Origin: Streptomyces canus
GTDB taxonomy: Bacteria; Actinomycetota; Actinomycetes; Streptomycetales; Streptomycetaceae
DNA length: 64,000 bases
Direction of reading: 5' to 3'
Assembly: GCF_001514145.1 (NCBI RefSeq)
Contig: NZ_KQ948657.1
Span: 654,323-718,322 of the forward strand
Shown here: in pieces, positions 8,884 to 20,914 of the stretch
How the letters are laid out: each line of letters starts with the position of its first letter
Numbering within the stretch: the first letter of the stretch is position 1
Notes under the pieces: generated by a model
Seen by the model: only the letters and a program-made list of their open reading frames with translations
Told to the model about the DNA's origin: nothing
The model's database searches: none
Made by a program: the position numbers and the translations under genes

Positions 8884-10101
8884 ATGCCCGCAGATCTCGC
8901 CGTGATCGGACTCGGCCCCTACGGACTGCCCCTGGCCCAGGCCGCTGTCGCCGCCGGCATCTCCACCCTCGGCTACCGCACCGGCCCCGAGGCCGGCTCC
9001 CTCAGCCCCGCAGAACTGCGCCGGATGCTCTCGGGGGGCTTCCGGACGGCCGCGGGGCCGGCCGAGCTCGGCCGCGTCCGTACGGCGGTCATCTGCGCAC
9101 CGACCCCTCCGGCCCCGGACGGCGGCCTGGACCTGAGCCAGGTCGAGGGGGCCGCCCGCACGCTGAGCACACACCTGCGCCCGCACACCACCGTCATCCT
9201 GGAGTCCCCCGTGCCCCCGGGCACCACCGAGGAGTTCCTGCGCCCACTCCTCGAGAAGGGCTCGGGTCTGCGCGCGGGCCGCGACTTCCACCTCGCCTAC
9301 TCCCCCAGCCGCGTCGACCCCGGCAACCGCGACTTCACGCCCGCCAACACCCCCAAGGTGATCGGCGGCCTCACGCCCGCGTGCACGGAGTCGGCCGCCG
9401 CCTTCTACTCGCGCCTCACCGACAAGGTGGTACGCGCGCGTGGCCCGCGAGAGGCGGAGACGGTCCAGCTCCTGGAGACCAATTTCCGGCACGTCAACAT
9501 CGCCCTCGTCAACGAGATGGCCGTCCTCTGCCACGACCTCGGCGTCGACCTCTGGGACGTCATCCGCTGCGCGGAGACCAAGCCGTTCGGCTTCCAGGCC
9601 TTCCGCCCCGGCCCGGGCGTCGGCGGTCACGCGGTGCCCCGCGACCTGACCGGCGGCAGCCTCGGCGGCGGCCGCACCCTGCGCATGGTCGAGCTCGCCC
9701 GGCAGGTCAACGACCAGATGCCCCGTTACGTCGTGCAGCGCGGCGCCGCTCTCCTCAACGAGCACGGCAAGTCCGCGCGGGGTGCCCGCGTCCTCCTGCT
9801 CGGCGTCACCTACAAGCCCGACCTCGCCGACCAGCAGGGCACCCCCGCCCAGGAGGTCGCCGTACGCCTGATGGAACTCGGCGCCGCCGTCAGCTACCAC
9901 GACCCCCACATCCCGTCCTGGAGCGTTCTGGACCGCCCGGTCCCCCGTGCGGACTCCCTCTACGAGGCGGCGGCCGACGCGGATCTGACAATCCTGCTCC
10001 AGCAGCACCGGACGTACGACCTGCAAGGCCTGTCGGTGAAGGCCCAGCTGCTGCTGGACACACGGGGTGCCACGCCTACGGGGGCGGCGCATCGGTTGTG
10101 A
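8884..10101 (+). CDS. UDP-glucose/GDP-mannose dehydrogenase-family nucleotide-sugar dehydrogenase
   Basis: 405 residues. The N-terminal Rossmann motif is IGLGPYGLPLAQA. The middle domain has NFRHVNIALVNEMAVLC, as in the UDP-sugar dehydrogenase dimer helix, and the C-terminal domain begins near LLLGVTYKPDLADQQGTPA. The expected catalytic Cys region reads GPGVGGHAVPRD, where family members usually have GxGxGGHCxPxD, so the nucleophilic Cys appears to be Ala. Oxidation to the uronic acid may therefore be impaired or different. It stands alone, divergent from glpD; the sugar substrate is unknown. Confidence 0.85.
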   Translation: MPADLAVIGLGPYGLPLAQAAVAAGISTLGYRTGPEAGSLSPAELRRMLSGGFRTAAGPAELGRVRTAVICAPTPPAPDGGLDLSQVEGAARTLSTHLRPHTTVILESPVPPGTTEEFLRPLLEKGSGLRAGRDFHLAYSPSRVDPGNRDFTPANTPKVIGGLTPACTESAAAFYSRLTDKVVRARGPREAETVQLLETNFRHVNIALVNEMAVLCHDLGVDLWDVIRCAETKPFGFQAFRPGPGVGGHAVPRDLTGGSLGGGRTLRMVELARQVNDQMPRYVVQRGAALLNEHGKSARGARVLLLGVTYKPDLADQQGTPAQEVAVRLMELGAAVSYHDPHIPSWSVLDRPVPRADSLYEAAADADLTILLQQHRTYDLQGLSVKAQLLLDTRGATPTGAAHRL

Positions 10102-10187
10102 AGGGGGGCGCGCGGATGGACCCGGCTCCGGAGCCGGTGGCATGCGGGACGCGGCGCGGGTACCTTACGGAGACAGGTGGGGTCGGT

Positions 10188-10371
10188 CGCAGAGGGTACT
10201 GCGGCAGGCTCGTGGATGGATCACGGAGTGTCTGCCCCTGGTTTCTGCAGGGACGGCCGCTCACCATCACGCCCACCAGGTGGAGCCCACCGCAGCGGTC
10301 ACTGCGGCAGGCTCCTGGATGGTTCACGGAGTGTCCGCCCCTAAGTTGCCTGGGGGCGGCCGCTCACCATC
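10188..10371. repeat. Two-copy imperfect direct repeat, 103-base period
   Basis: Copies at 10188-10268 and 10291-10371 share about 80% of bases. Conserved blocks are CTGCGGCAGGCTC, TCACGGAGTGTC and CGGCCGCTCACCATC. They sit in the roughly 640-base interval between the nucleotide-sugar dehydrogenase gene and the guaB3 terminator; I see no convincing gene there. Confidence 0.8.
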
Positions 10372-10697
10372 CGAAAATTCGCAAGACCCACCTCCTCCGG
10401 CACTTCACCGTCCACAGACGGATCCGATCCCAGCGAGTGGGCTTGCGGTGGCGACCCATCGGCGCCCCCTTCCACGACGCCGCCCATTGACCCGGTAGGC
10501 GGTCCGTTGGAAATCGGGCCGGGCCCCGAGGAGCGGGGTCCGGAACCAAATCCTTGGAAGGGGGCGCTTCAGCAACCTGGGGCGCCGACACGGACGTTAT
10601 CCCCTTCGCCCCTGCTGACCAGCCCGTTTCCGCCCCGAACGCAACCGCGCGCCCCCGCACCACCCCACGCGCCCCGCGCAGGTCCCCGGGCACACGA

Positions 10698-10730
10698 AAG
10701 GGGCCGGTCGCCCCAGGCGACCGACCCCTT
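10698..10730 (-). terminator. Hairpin terminator after guaB3
   Basis: A 14-bp inverted repeat (AAGGGGCCGGTCGC paired with GCGACCGACCCCTT, one mismatch) with a 5-base loop lies 13 bases past the guaB3 stop on the transcribed strand. It has no long U-run, which is common in Streptomyces. Confidence 0.75.
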
Positions 10731-10742
10731 CCGCTGTACGAC

Positions 10743-11867
10743 CTACCGCTTGTGCTGCGAGTCCGCGACCGTCACCTCGACGCGCTGGAACTCCTTCAGC
10801 TCGCTGTACCCGGTCGTGGCCATCGCCCGCCGCAGCGCACCGAAGAAGTTCATCGAGCCGTCCGGGATGTGCGACGGACCCGCCAGGACCTCCTCGATGG
10901 TGCCGACCGTGCCGAGGTCGACCTTCTTGCCGCGCGGCAGCTCCTCGTTGACGGCCTCCATGCCCCAGTGGTGGCCGCGGCCGGGCGCGTCCGTGGCACG
11001 GGCCAGCGGGGAGCCCATCATCACGGCGTCCGCGCCACAGGCGATCGCCTTGGGCAGGTCGCCGGACCAGCCCACGCCACCGTCCGCGATGACGTGCACG
11101 TACCGGCCGCCGGACTCGTCCATGTAGTCCCGGCGGGCGGCGGCCACGTCGGCCACGGCCGTCGCCATCGGAACCTGGATGCCCAGCACATTGCGCGTGG
11201 TGTGCGCCGCGCCGCCGCCGAAGCCGACCAGGACGCCCGCCGCGCCGGTGCGCATCAGGTGCAGGGCGGCGGTGTACGTGGCGCAACCGCCGACGATCAC
11301 CGGGACGTCGAGCTCGTAGATGAACTGCTTCAGGTTCAGCGGCTCGTGCGAACCGGAGACGTGTTCCGCCGAGACCGTCGTGCCGCGGATGACGAAGATG
11401 TCCACGCCCGCGTCCACCACTGCCTTGGAGAACTGCGCCGTGCGCTGCGGGGAGAGCGCGGCCGCGGTGACCACACCCGAGTCGCGCACCTCCTTGATGC
11501 GCGCGCCGATCAGCTCCTCCTTGATGGGGGCGGAGTAGATCTCCTGCAGGCGCCGGGTCGCGGCGTCCACATCCAGCCCGGCGATCTCGTCGAGCAGCGG
11601 CTGCGGGTCCTCGTACCGGGTCCACAGGCCTTCGAGGTTCAGGACGCCGAGCCCGCCGAGTTCTCCTATACGGATCGCGGTGGCCGGGGAGACGACCGAG
11701 TCCATGGGGGCGGCCAGGAAGGGCAGCTCGAAGCGGTAGGCGTCGATCTGCCAGGCGATCGAGACCTCCTTCGGGTCGCGCGTACGACGGCTGGGGACGA
11801 CGGCGATGTCATCGAAGGCGTACGCCCGGCGGCCGCGCTTGCCGCGCCCGATCTCGATCTCAGTCAC
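10743..11867 (-). CDS. guaB3: GuaB3: IMP dehydrogenase / GMP reductase-family protein without the catalytic Cys
   Basis: 374 residues from a GTG at 11867 (family proteins begin TEIEIGRGKRGRRAY; GGGAAAGG lies upstream). It is a TIM-barrel protein of the IMPDH/GMPR family, lacks the CBS pair and is shorter than GuaB. In true IMPDH the active loop is SxCTTR; here the same place reads GGAAHTTR, with His222 where Cys belongs, so the usual thioimidate chemistry should not work. Phosphate-site glycines (GGGAAH, MMGSPLA) remain. It follows guaB on the same strand, separated by a terminator. Family membership is firm, reaction unclear. Confidence 0.9.
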   Translation of the reverse strand: MTEIEIGRGKRGRRAYAFDDIAVVPSRRTRDPKEVSIAWQIDAYRFELPFLAAPMDSVVSPATAIRIGELGGLGVLNLEGLWTRYEDPQPLLDEIAGLDVDAATRRLQEIYSAPIKEELIGARIKEVRDSGVVTAAALSPQRTAQFSKAVVDAGVDIFVIRGTTVSAEHVSGSHEPLNLKQFIYELDVPVIVGGCATYTAALHLMRTGAAGVLVGFGGGAAHTTRNVLGIQVPMATAVADVAAARRDYMDESGGRYVHVIADGGVGWSGDLPKAIACGADAVMMGSPLARATDAPGRGHHWGMEAVNEELPRGKKVDLGTVGTIEEVLAGPSHIPDGSMNFFGALRRAMATTGYSELKEFQRVEVTVADSQHKR

Positions 11868-11926
11868 GATGTGTGGCCTTTCCCTGATGCGTTCAGCGTC
11901 TTCCAGTATCGCCGACGGGTACGGCA

Positions 11927-11957
11927 AGGGCGGCCCCGGATGCTCCGGGGCCGCCCT
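11927..11957 (-). terminator. Hairpin terminator after guaB
   Basis: A perfect 13-bp stem (AGGGCGGCCCCGG at 11927-11939 with its complement at 11945-11957) and a 5-base loop lie just beyond the guaB stop and before the guaB3 start. It suggests the two genes are at least partly separate transcription units. Confidence 0.85.
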
Positions 11958-11973
11958 CACGCGCGCGTGGCGA

Positions 11974-13518
<1,545 letters not shown>

Positions 13519-13625
13519 CTAACGGGAAGCAAGCGTGGCAAATTCCACGGATTCCACGGTTGGGCCCCGCTCCGGGCTTCGTATGTTCGTACGGAAGCGG
13601 CGCGCCGCCCGTTCAGGAGCGCGCC

Positions 13626-14303
13626 CTACTGCTCGGCCAGCGCTCGCAACCTGCTCAGCGCCCGGTGCTGGGCCACACGGACCGCACCGGGTGACATTCC
13701 CAACATCTGACCCGTCTCCTCCGCCGTCAACCCCACGGCGATCCGCAGCAGCAGCAGTTCGCGCTGGTTCTCGGGGAGGTTGGCCAGCAGTTTCTTGGCC
13801 CATTCGGCGTCGCTGCTGAGCAGCGCCCGCTCCTCGGGGCCGAGCGAGTCGTCGGGCCGCTCCGGCATCTCGTCGGACGGAACCGCCGTCGAGCCGGGGT
13901 GGCGCATGGCAGCGCGCTGCAGGTCGGCGACCTTGTGGGCGGCGATGGCGAAGACGAACGCCTCGAAGGGGCGCCCGGTGTCGCGATAGCGCGGCAGGGC
14001 GAGGAGGACGGCTACGCAGACCTCCTGCGCGAGGTCCTCCACGAAGTGCCGGGCGTCACCCGGGAGACGGGACAGCCGGGTGCGGCAGTAGCGCAGGGCC
14101 AGCGGGTGGACATGGGCGAGCAGGTCGTGCGTGGCCTGCTCGTCCCCCTCCACGGCACTGTGGACGAGCGCACCGATCGCCCCATGGGGATGAGCCGCCT
14201 CGTCGTCGCGCATCGGTCCATGGTGCCCTGGCGTCGTTGGATCCGTGGCATCGCGCTGGTTGTTGTGCACCGAAGCGTTATGAGCAGGTGCGCCGGAACT
14301 CAT
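13626..14303 (-). CDS. shbA: ECF-type sigma factor, probably ShbA (SigD-like)
   Basis: About 225 residues from the ATG at 14303 (GGAGGG upstream); an internal ATG at 14213 would give 195 residues and cannot be excluded. Region 2 includes the [17 protein letters not shown] and [18 protein letters not shown] stretches; region 4 includes [20 protein letters not shown] and an HTH with [18 protein letters not shown]. Position beside guaB and bldM and sequence style match the Streptomyces sigma factor that, from memory, drives hrdB transcription (ShbA). The sigma call is firm; the name rests on recall and context. No anti-sigma gene is adjacent. Confidence 0.85.
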   Translation of the reverse strand: MSSGAPAHNASVHNNQRDATDPTTPGHHGPMRDDEAAHPHGAIGALVHSAVEGDEQATHDLLAHVHPLALRYCRTRLSRLPGDARHFVEDLAQEVCVAVLLALPRYRDTGRPFEAFVFAIAAHKVADLQRAAMRHPGSTAVPSDEMPERPDDSLGPEERALLSSDAEWAKKLLANLPENQRELLLLRIAVGLTAEETGQMLGMSPGAVRVAQHRALSRLRALAEQ

Positions 14304-14416
14304 ACCCTGCGCCCTCCCCTTCCGCTCGACCGACTCGTCCCCGAGAGACTCCACATCTCCAAGGATGCGGCATCCGCCACGAAACAAGCAGCGGGGCATT
14401 GAAAGGGCCGCTCGAC

Positions 14417-14470
14417 CGCGCCCCGTCAGGGGCGCGGGGAACTGCGCGACCAGCCACAACGGGCCCGCAC
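14417..14470. repeat. Hairpin plus common Streptomyces intergenic sequence
   Basis: A stem CGCGCCCC / GGGGCGCG with loop GTCA (14417-14436) is followed by GGGAACTGCGCGACCAGCC. From memory this string recurs between many Streptomyces genes. It lies about 60 bases past the bldM stop and may act as its terminator. Confidence 0.55.
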
Positions 14471-14498
14471 CAATACGAAGACCGACCCGACCGAGTTC

Positions 14499-15110
14499 CT
14501 AGCGAACCAGGCCCCACCGGAATCCGAGCGCCACAGCATGCGCCCGGTCCGAAGCACCGAGCTTCTTGAACAGCCGCCGGGCATGCGTCTTCACGGTGTC
14601 CTCGGACAGGAACAGCTCACGCCCGATCTCCGCGTTGGAGCGACCGTGACTCATGCCTTCGAGCACCTGAATCTCACGCGCGGTGAGCGTGGGCGCCGCG
14701 CCCATCTCCGCCGACCGCAGCCGACGGGGGGCGAGCCGCCAGGTCGGGTCGGCGAGCGCCTGCGTCACCGTGGCGCGCAACTCCGCGCGTGAGGCGTCCT
14801 TGTGGAGGTAGCCCCGGGCACCCGCGGCCACCGCGAGAGCGACCCCGTCGAGGTCCTCCGCGACCGTGAGCATGATGATGCGGGCACCGGGGTCCGCGGA
14901 CAGCAGCCGCCGCACCGTCTCGACGCCGCCCAGACCGGGCATGCGTACGTCCATCAGAATCAGGTCCGAACGGTCCGCGCCCCAGCGGCGGAGGACTTCC
15001 TCGCCGTTGGCCGCGGTCGTCACGCGCTCGACGCCGGGCACGGTCGCGACCGCGCGGCGGAGCGCCTCTCGGGCAAGCGGGGAGTCGTCGCAGACGAGGA
15101 CGGATGTCAT
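14499..15110 (-). CDS. bldM: BldM, atypical response regulator of sporulation
   Basis: 203 residues from the ATG at 15110 (GGAGGA upstream), the length I recall for S. coelicolor BldM; an upstream in-frame start at 15134 is less likely. The receiver domain has the acidic pocket (Asp8, Asp9), Asp54 in LILMDVRMPG and a Lys near HKDASRAE. A LuxR/FixJ-type HTH (LTAREIQVLEGMSHGRSNAE, then LSEDTVKTHARRLFKKLGA) ends the protein. No sensor kinase is adjacent, as expected of an orphan regulator. In Streptomyces BldM activates aerial-hypha genes as a homodimer and later genes as a heterodimer with WhiI. Confidence 0.96.
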   Translation of the reverse strand: MTSVLVCDDSPLAREALRRAVATVPGVERVTTAANGEEVLRRWGADRSDLILMDVRMPGLGGVETVRRLLSADPGARIIMLTVAEDLDGVALAVAAGARGYLHKDASRAELRATVTQALADPTWRLAPRRLRSAEMGAAPTLTAREIQVLEGMSHGRSNAEIGRELFLSEDTVKTHARRLFKKLGASDRAHAVALGFRWGLVR

Positions 15111-15491
15111 GGCCGTCCTCCGCAGCTGATGCACGTCACCTTGAGCCTCCAGGCTGGTACGAAATCGTCACCTGTGCGGTCGACCGACTCGGACGCCTGT
15201 CCGAGCGCTTGTGTTTTCAACCGCCTCCGCACTCTCAACGACGGTCACCCGAAAGAGTTACGGGGCTGTGCACTGTCTTCGGCACTCTACGTGAGGGCGC
15301 GGACACGGTGCAGACATGCACGGCGGACCCACAACGTTTCATCACAACCCATGCCCCATTCAGACCCTTTTCTTCCCATTTCCTGGTGTCTGAGGCTAGA
15401 TTCGCAATGAGTCATATTTTCATCTCCTTAGATCGTAGATGTACGGTCGTGGACACCGTATCCGCCCAGAACGGCTACAAGGGGTCACGCA

Positions 15492-15818
15492 ATGGCAGAT
15501 TTCTCCCGCCTTCCCGGACCGAACGCGGACCTGTGGGACTGGCAGCTTCTGGCCGCCTGTCGCGGGGTGGACAGCTCGCTCTTCTTCCATCCGGAGGGCG
15601 AGCGCGGTGCGGCCCGGAGCGCTCGCGAGAACTCGGCCAAGGAGGTCTGCATGAGGTGCCCGGTACGCGCGCAGTGCGCGGCGCACGCGCTCGCGGTGAG
15701 AGAACCGTACGGCGTATGGGGCGGGCTGACCGAGGACGAGCGCGAGGAGCTCATGGGGCGGGCGCGGCATCGGCTAGTGTCCGCGTCGTCCGTGGGAAGC
15801 GGCGCATCGAACAACTGA
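15492..15818 (+). CDS. whiD: WhiD, Wbl-family iron-sulfur sporulation protein
   Basis: 108 residues, AAGGGG before the ATG. The four cluster ligands are Cys23, Cys53, Cys56 and Cys62 (CMRCPVRAQC), followed by the Wbl turn GVWGG (74-78) and a basic tail. Sequence and location beside bldM match WhiD. It carries an oxygen/NO-sensitive [4Fe-4S] cluster and is known to bind the principal sigma factor during spore maturation. It has a long upstream region from bldM (divergent) that probably contains several promoters, and a strong hairpin terminator follows. Confidence 0.96.
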   Translation: MADFSRLPGPNADLWDWQLLAACRGVDSSLFFHPEGERGAARSARENSAKEVCMRCPVRAQCAAHALAVREPYGVWGGLTEDEREELMGRARHRLVSASSVGSGASNN

Positions 15819-15834
15819 AGGAACGTTTCTTCTT

Positions 15835-15866
15835 GAAGGGCACGCACGCGTGCCCTTCATTCTTTT
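15835..15866. terminator. Strong terminator between whiD and the LysR gene
   Basis: GAAGGGCACG (15835-15844) pairs perfectly with CGTGCCCTTC (15849-15858) around a 4-base loop, followed by ATTCTTTT. It sits between convergent whiD and the LysR gene that ends at 15871; the T-run favours whiD transcription. Confidence 0.88.
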
Positions 15867-15870
15867 CGGC

Positions 15871-16767
15871 CTACCGGTCGGCCGCGCGCGCCAGTTGCTC
15901 CAGCGTCGCCGCCACCGCCGGCACCTGGGCCAGGTCGGGCAGCGTGAGCGCGACGATCTCCCGCCGGACCGCCGGTTCCAGCGTCACCGTGCGCGCGCCT
16001 CGTGGCCGTACGGACTCGACCGCGAGCTGGGGCAGGACGGCGACGCCGAGGCCCGCGCCCACCAGGCCGACGACCGCCGGGTAGTCGTCGGTCGCGAAGT
16101 CGATGCGGGGCGTGAAGCCGGCGTCCTCGCACACCTCGACCAGCTGTCCGCGGCAGCGCGGGCATCCGGCGATCCACGACTCTCCGGCGAGCTCCCCGAT
16201 GGACACGGACTCCGCCCGCGCGAGCCGGTGCCGCTCCGGTACGAGGGCGACGAGCCGGTCGGTCAGCAGGGGCCGTACGACGAGGTCGTCCCACTCGTCC
16301 CCGCCCCCGGCCCCTTCGTACCGGAAGGCGAGCGCGATGTCGCAGTCGCCCTCCCGCAGCAGGCCGACGGACTGCGGGGGTTCGGCCTCCTCCAGAAAGA
16401 CGCGGGTGCCGGGGTGGGCGGCGCGCAAGGCGGCGAGGGCGGTGGGGACGAGGGTGGAGCTGCCGCTGGGGAAGGAGACCAGCCGGACGCGCCCGGCCCG
16501 CAGGCCGGCGATGGCGGCGACCTCCTCCTCCGCCGCCGTCAGCCCCGCCAGGATCCCGGCGGCGTGCCGCACCAGCGCCTGGCCCGCCTGCGTCAGCCGC
16601 ATCTCGCGTCCGCTGCGGATGAGCAACGGCGTGCCCACGGACGTCTCCAGGGCCTTCATCTGCTGGCTGACGGCGGGCTGGGTGCAGCCCAGTTCACGCC
16701 CCGCTGCCGAGAAGGAGCCGGTCGCGGCGACGGCACGCAGAACACGGAGATGTCGGGCCTCGATCAC
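15871..16767 (-). CDS. LysR-family transcriptional regulator
   Basis: 298 residues, GTG start. The N-terminal winged HTH is typical (LRVLRAVAATGSFSAAGREL, TQPAVSQQMKALE), followed by a complete periplasmic-binding-like effector domain. It is divergent from the MOSC gene with 80 bases between starts, the usual arrangement for LysR control of the neighbour. The effector is unknown. Confidence 0.93.
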   Translation of the reverse strand: MIEARHLRVLRAVAATGSFSAAGRELGCTQPAVSQQMKALETSVGTPLLIRSGREMRLTQAGQALVRHAAGILAGLTAAEEEVAAIAGLRAGRVRLVSFPSGSSTLVPTALAALRAAHPGTRVFLEEAEPPQSVGLLREGDCDIALAFRYEGAGGGDEWDDLVVRPLLTDRLVALVPERHRLARAESVSIGELAGESWIAGCPRCRGQLVEVCEDAGFTPRIDFATDDYPAVVGLVGAGLGVAVLPQLAVESVRPRGARTVTLEPAVRREIVALTLPDLAQVPAVAATLEQLARAADR

Positions 16768-16847
16768 CCGTCGAGGATAAGCCCTGCTTTGACACGGCGA
16801 CGAATAATGCGTGGCATCTTTGGGTTCCGGTCCCCTACCGTGCCGCC

Positions 16848-17516
16848 ATGGAGCTTCTGTCGGTGAATCTGGGCCGCGCCAAGGCCGTCGCGTACACGGA
16901 CAACCCGGAGGGCGTCACCGGTATCGACAAGCGGCCGGTCGACGGACCCGTGCGGGTGGCCGCGCCCGGTCCCAAGGGCATCGGCGGGAGCGCGCTCGCC
17001 GGGGACGCGGTGTGCAAGAAGCAGCACCACGGCGGAGACGACCAGGCCGTGTACGCGATGGCGCGCGAGGACCTGGACGAGTGGGAGGGCGAGCTGGGCC
17101 GCTCGTTGGCCAACGGCGCCTTCGGCGAGAACCTCACGACGCGGGGCATCGACGTCTCCGGCGCCCTGATCGGCGAGCGCTGGCGCCTCGGGCCCGAGGT
17201 GGTGCTCGAGGTCACGAGCGCCCGCATCCCGTGCGGCACCTTCCAGGGCCACATGGACGAGAAGCGGTGGGTGAAGCGGTTCACGCAGCGGGGCGCGCCC
17301 GGGGCGTATCTGCGGGTGATCCAGCCGGGCGAGATCCGGACCGGGGACCCGGTCGAGATCGTGCACCGGCCGGACCACGACGTGACGGTCGCCCTGGCGT
17401 TCCGGGCGATGACCACCGAACGGCCGCTCCAGCCACGGCTGCTGGCGGCGGGCGAGGCACTCCATCCGGAGGTGCGGAAGTGGGCGCTGGAGTATGTGGA
17501 GAAGCACGGCGCCTGA
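16848..17516 (+). CDS. MOSC-domain protein (YiiM-like)
   Basis: 222 residues covering one MOSC domain and a short C-terminal extension. KKQHHGGDDQAVYAM and the Cys-containing stretch ITSARIPCGTFQ-like segment (here VTSARIPCGTFQGHMDE) are typical of YiiM-type proteins, where a conserved Cys is thought to handle sulfur for molybdenum-cofactor-linked reactions such as reduction of N-hydroxylated compounds. The divergent LysR gene is its likely regulator. Substrate unknown. Confidence 0.88.
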   Translation: MELLSVNLGRAKAVAYTDNPEGVTGIDKRPVDGPVRVAAPGPKGIGGSALAGDAVCKKQHHGGDDQAVYAMAREDLDEWEGELGRSLANGAFGENLTTRGIDVSGALIGERWRLGPEVVLEVTSARIPCGTFQGHMDEKRWVKRFTQRGAPGAYLRVIQPGEIRTGDPVEIVHRPDHDVTVALAFRAMTTERPLQPRLLAAGEALHPEVRKWALEYVEKHGA

Positions 17517-17567
17517 CGACGTCCTCCGCAAGCGGACGGTGTCGGTCCCGGTCATTAACCTTGCGCC

Positions 17568-18341
17568 ATGACAACGGCATTGATTACGGGATCGACCGCG
17601 GGCATCGGTGCCGCGTTCGCACGACGGCTGGCGGCTGACGGACACAACCTGGTGCTGGTGGCCCGCGACACCAAGCGGCTCCGGGAACAGGCGACCGAAC
17701 TCCACGACCGCCACGGCATCGAGGCCGAGGTCCTCACCGCCGACCTCGCCACGGACCCCGGCATCGAGGCGGTCGCCGGCCGCCTCTCCGACCGTAAGGC
17801 CCCCGTCGACCTCCTCGTCAACAACGCCGGCTTCGGCAACAAGGGCCGCTATCTCGACGTCTCCATGGCCGACGAGCTGAAGATGCTCAAGGTGCACTGC
17901 GAGGCGGTGCTGCGACTGACGTCGGCGGCGACGGAGGCGATGCGGGAGCGGGGGCGCGGGGGCGTCGTGAACGTCGCGTCGGTGGCCGCGTTCGTGCCTC
18001 GGGGTACGTACGGCGCCTCGAAGGCGTGGGTCGTGCAGTTCACGCAGGGCGCGGCGAGGGATCTGGCGGGGAGCGGGGTCCGGCTGATGGCCCTGTGCCC
18101 GGGCTTCGTGCGGACCGAGTTCCACCAGCGGGCCGGGATGGGCACGGACAACATCCCCGGCTGGATGTGGCTCGACGCGGACAAACTGGTCGCCGCGGCC
18201 CTCACCGACCTGTCCCGCGGCAAGACGCTGTCGATCCCGGACCCGCGTTACAAGGCGCTCATGGGGTTGGTGAAGGTGGCGCCGCGGGGGTTGTTGGGCG
18301 GGATCACGTCGCGGACGGGGCGGAAGTACGGGCCGCAGTAG
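17568..18341 (+). CDS. Short-chain dehydrogenase/reductase
   Basis: 257 residues. It has the classical SDR cofactor motif TGSTAGIGAAFA, the NNAG motif (VNNAGFG) and the catalytic YGASK with an upstream Ser (VNVASVAAFVPRGTYGASK). Length and motifs fit NAD(P)-dependent oxidoreductases of the DltE/YqjQ-like type. It lies 51 bases after the MOSC gene on the same strand. Substrate cannot be predicted. Confidence 0.93.
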   Translation: MTTALITGSTAGIGAAFARRLAADGHNLVLVARDTKRLREQATELHDRHGIEAEVLTADLATDPGIEAVAGRLSDRKAPVDLLVNNAGFGNKGRYLDVSMADELKMLKVHCEAVLRLTSAATEAMRERGRGGVVNVASVAAFVPRGTYGASKAWVVQFTQGAARDLAGSGVRLMALCPGFVRTEFHQRAGMGTDNIPGWMWLDADKLVAAALTDLSRGKTLSIPDPRYKALMGLVKVAPRGLLGGITSRTGRKYGPQ

Positions 18342-18406
18342 GGCCCGAAAAGGCGGACAATGGGTGATGTCCCAACCGGACCCAGGGGGGCCGGAGGTGA
18401 TCGCGT

Positions 18407-19096
18407 ATGACGTTCGTCCAGCTCATCGACTGCAGGACCAGCCGATTCGACGAGATGGACCGGCTGATGGACACATGGGTCGAACAGACCAAGGGGAAGC
18501 GGACCGCGACGCATGCGGTGGTCGGCAAGGACCGGTCCGACGCGTCGCACTTCGTCGAGATCGTGGAGTTTCCGTCGTACGAGGAGGCCATGCGGAACTC
18601 GGGGCTGCCGGAGACGGAGCGGATCTTCCAGGGGATGGTCGCGCTGTGTGACGAGACGCCGACCTTCACGGATCTGGACGTGGTGCGGGACGAGCAGCTC
18701 AACCCGGGTGTCGCGCGGGAGTTCTTCGAGCACGCCGGGCGGACCGGGACGGCAGAGCTGTTCGAGCGGTTCACCGACGACTACCTGGACCACGATCCGT
18801 CCAATCCGGAGGATCTGGGGCTCGCGGGCGCGCGCGAGGAGTACGAAGGCTGGCGGCGGGCCTTCGCCTTCACCTTCCGCGTGGACGACCAGATCGCCCA
18901 GGACGACCGGGTGTGCACCCGCTGGACCTGGGCCGGCAAGCACACCGGCGAGTTCGTGGGGATCCCGGCGAGCGGGCAGAACGTGACCATGACCGGGACC
19001 ACCTGGCACCGGTTCCGGGACGGACGGATCTGCGAGGGCTGGTGGCAGTACGACCGTGCGGGGCTGATGGAACAGCTGGGGGTGCTCGGCGAATGA
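18407..19096 (+). CDS. SnoaL-like (ester cyclase family) protein with an extra N-terminal domain
   Basis: 229 residues with a near-perfect ribosome site GGAGGTGAT. Residues about 105-229 resemble SnoaL-like cyclases (FERFTDDYLDHDPSNPEDLGL, TWAGKHTGEFVGIPASG, RFRDGRICEGWWQYD). The first 100 residues look like a ferredoxin-like ABM-type domain (FVEIVEFPSYEEAMRNSGLPE). Such proteins are often stress-related and only sometimes belong to polyketide pathways; no polyketide genes are present here. Confidence 0.82.
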   Translation: MTFVQLIDCRTSRFDEMDRLMDTWVEQTKGKRTATHAVVGKDRSDASHFVEIVEFPSYEEAMRNSGLPETERIFQGMVALCDETPTFTDLDVVRDEQLNPGVAREFFEHAGRTGTAELFERFTDDYLDHDPSNPEDLGLAGAREEYEGWRRAFAFTFRVDDQIAQDDRVCTRWTWAGKHTGEFVGIPASGQNVTMTGTTWHRFRDGRICEGWWQYDRAGLMEQLGVLGE

Positions 19097-19128
19097 CGGC
19101 CCGGTCCCTGTGACCCGCGAAGGGGAAA

Positions 19129-19157
19129 GCCCCCGTTCCCTCAGAGGGAACGGGGGC
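19129..19157. terminator. Convergent hairpin terminator
   Basis: GCCCCCGTTCCC (19129-19140) pairs perfectly with GGGAACGGGGGC (19146-19157) around a 5-base loop. It lies between the SnoaL-like gene and groEL1, which converge, so it can stop transcription from both sides. Confidence 0.88.
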
Positions 19158-19176
19158 CTCCTTGCGAGCGCTGGGC

Positions 19177-20826
<1,650 letters not shown>

Positions 20827-20914
20827 CTAGGTGAAAAGAGACTGCGCCCCGGGCGCCCGGCTTGTTAGTGGTCGCGGGGGCCAGGGGCGCAGCTCAAAGA
20901 AATGCTTCGGTGAA

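Noticed and set aside
8860..10143. 427-codon minus-strand frame opposite the nucleotide-sugar dehydrogenase gene
   Set aside because: No ribosome site or domain; the plus-strand gene is clear.
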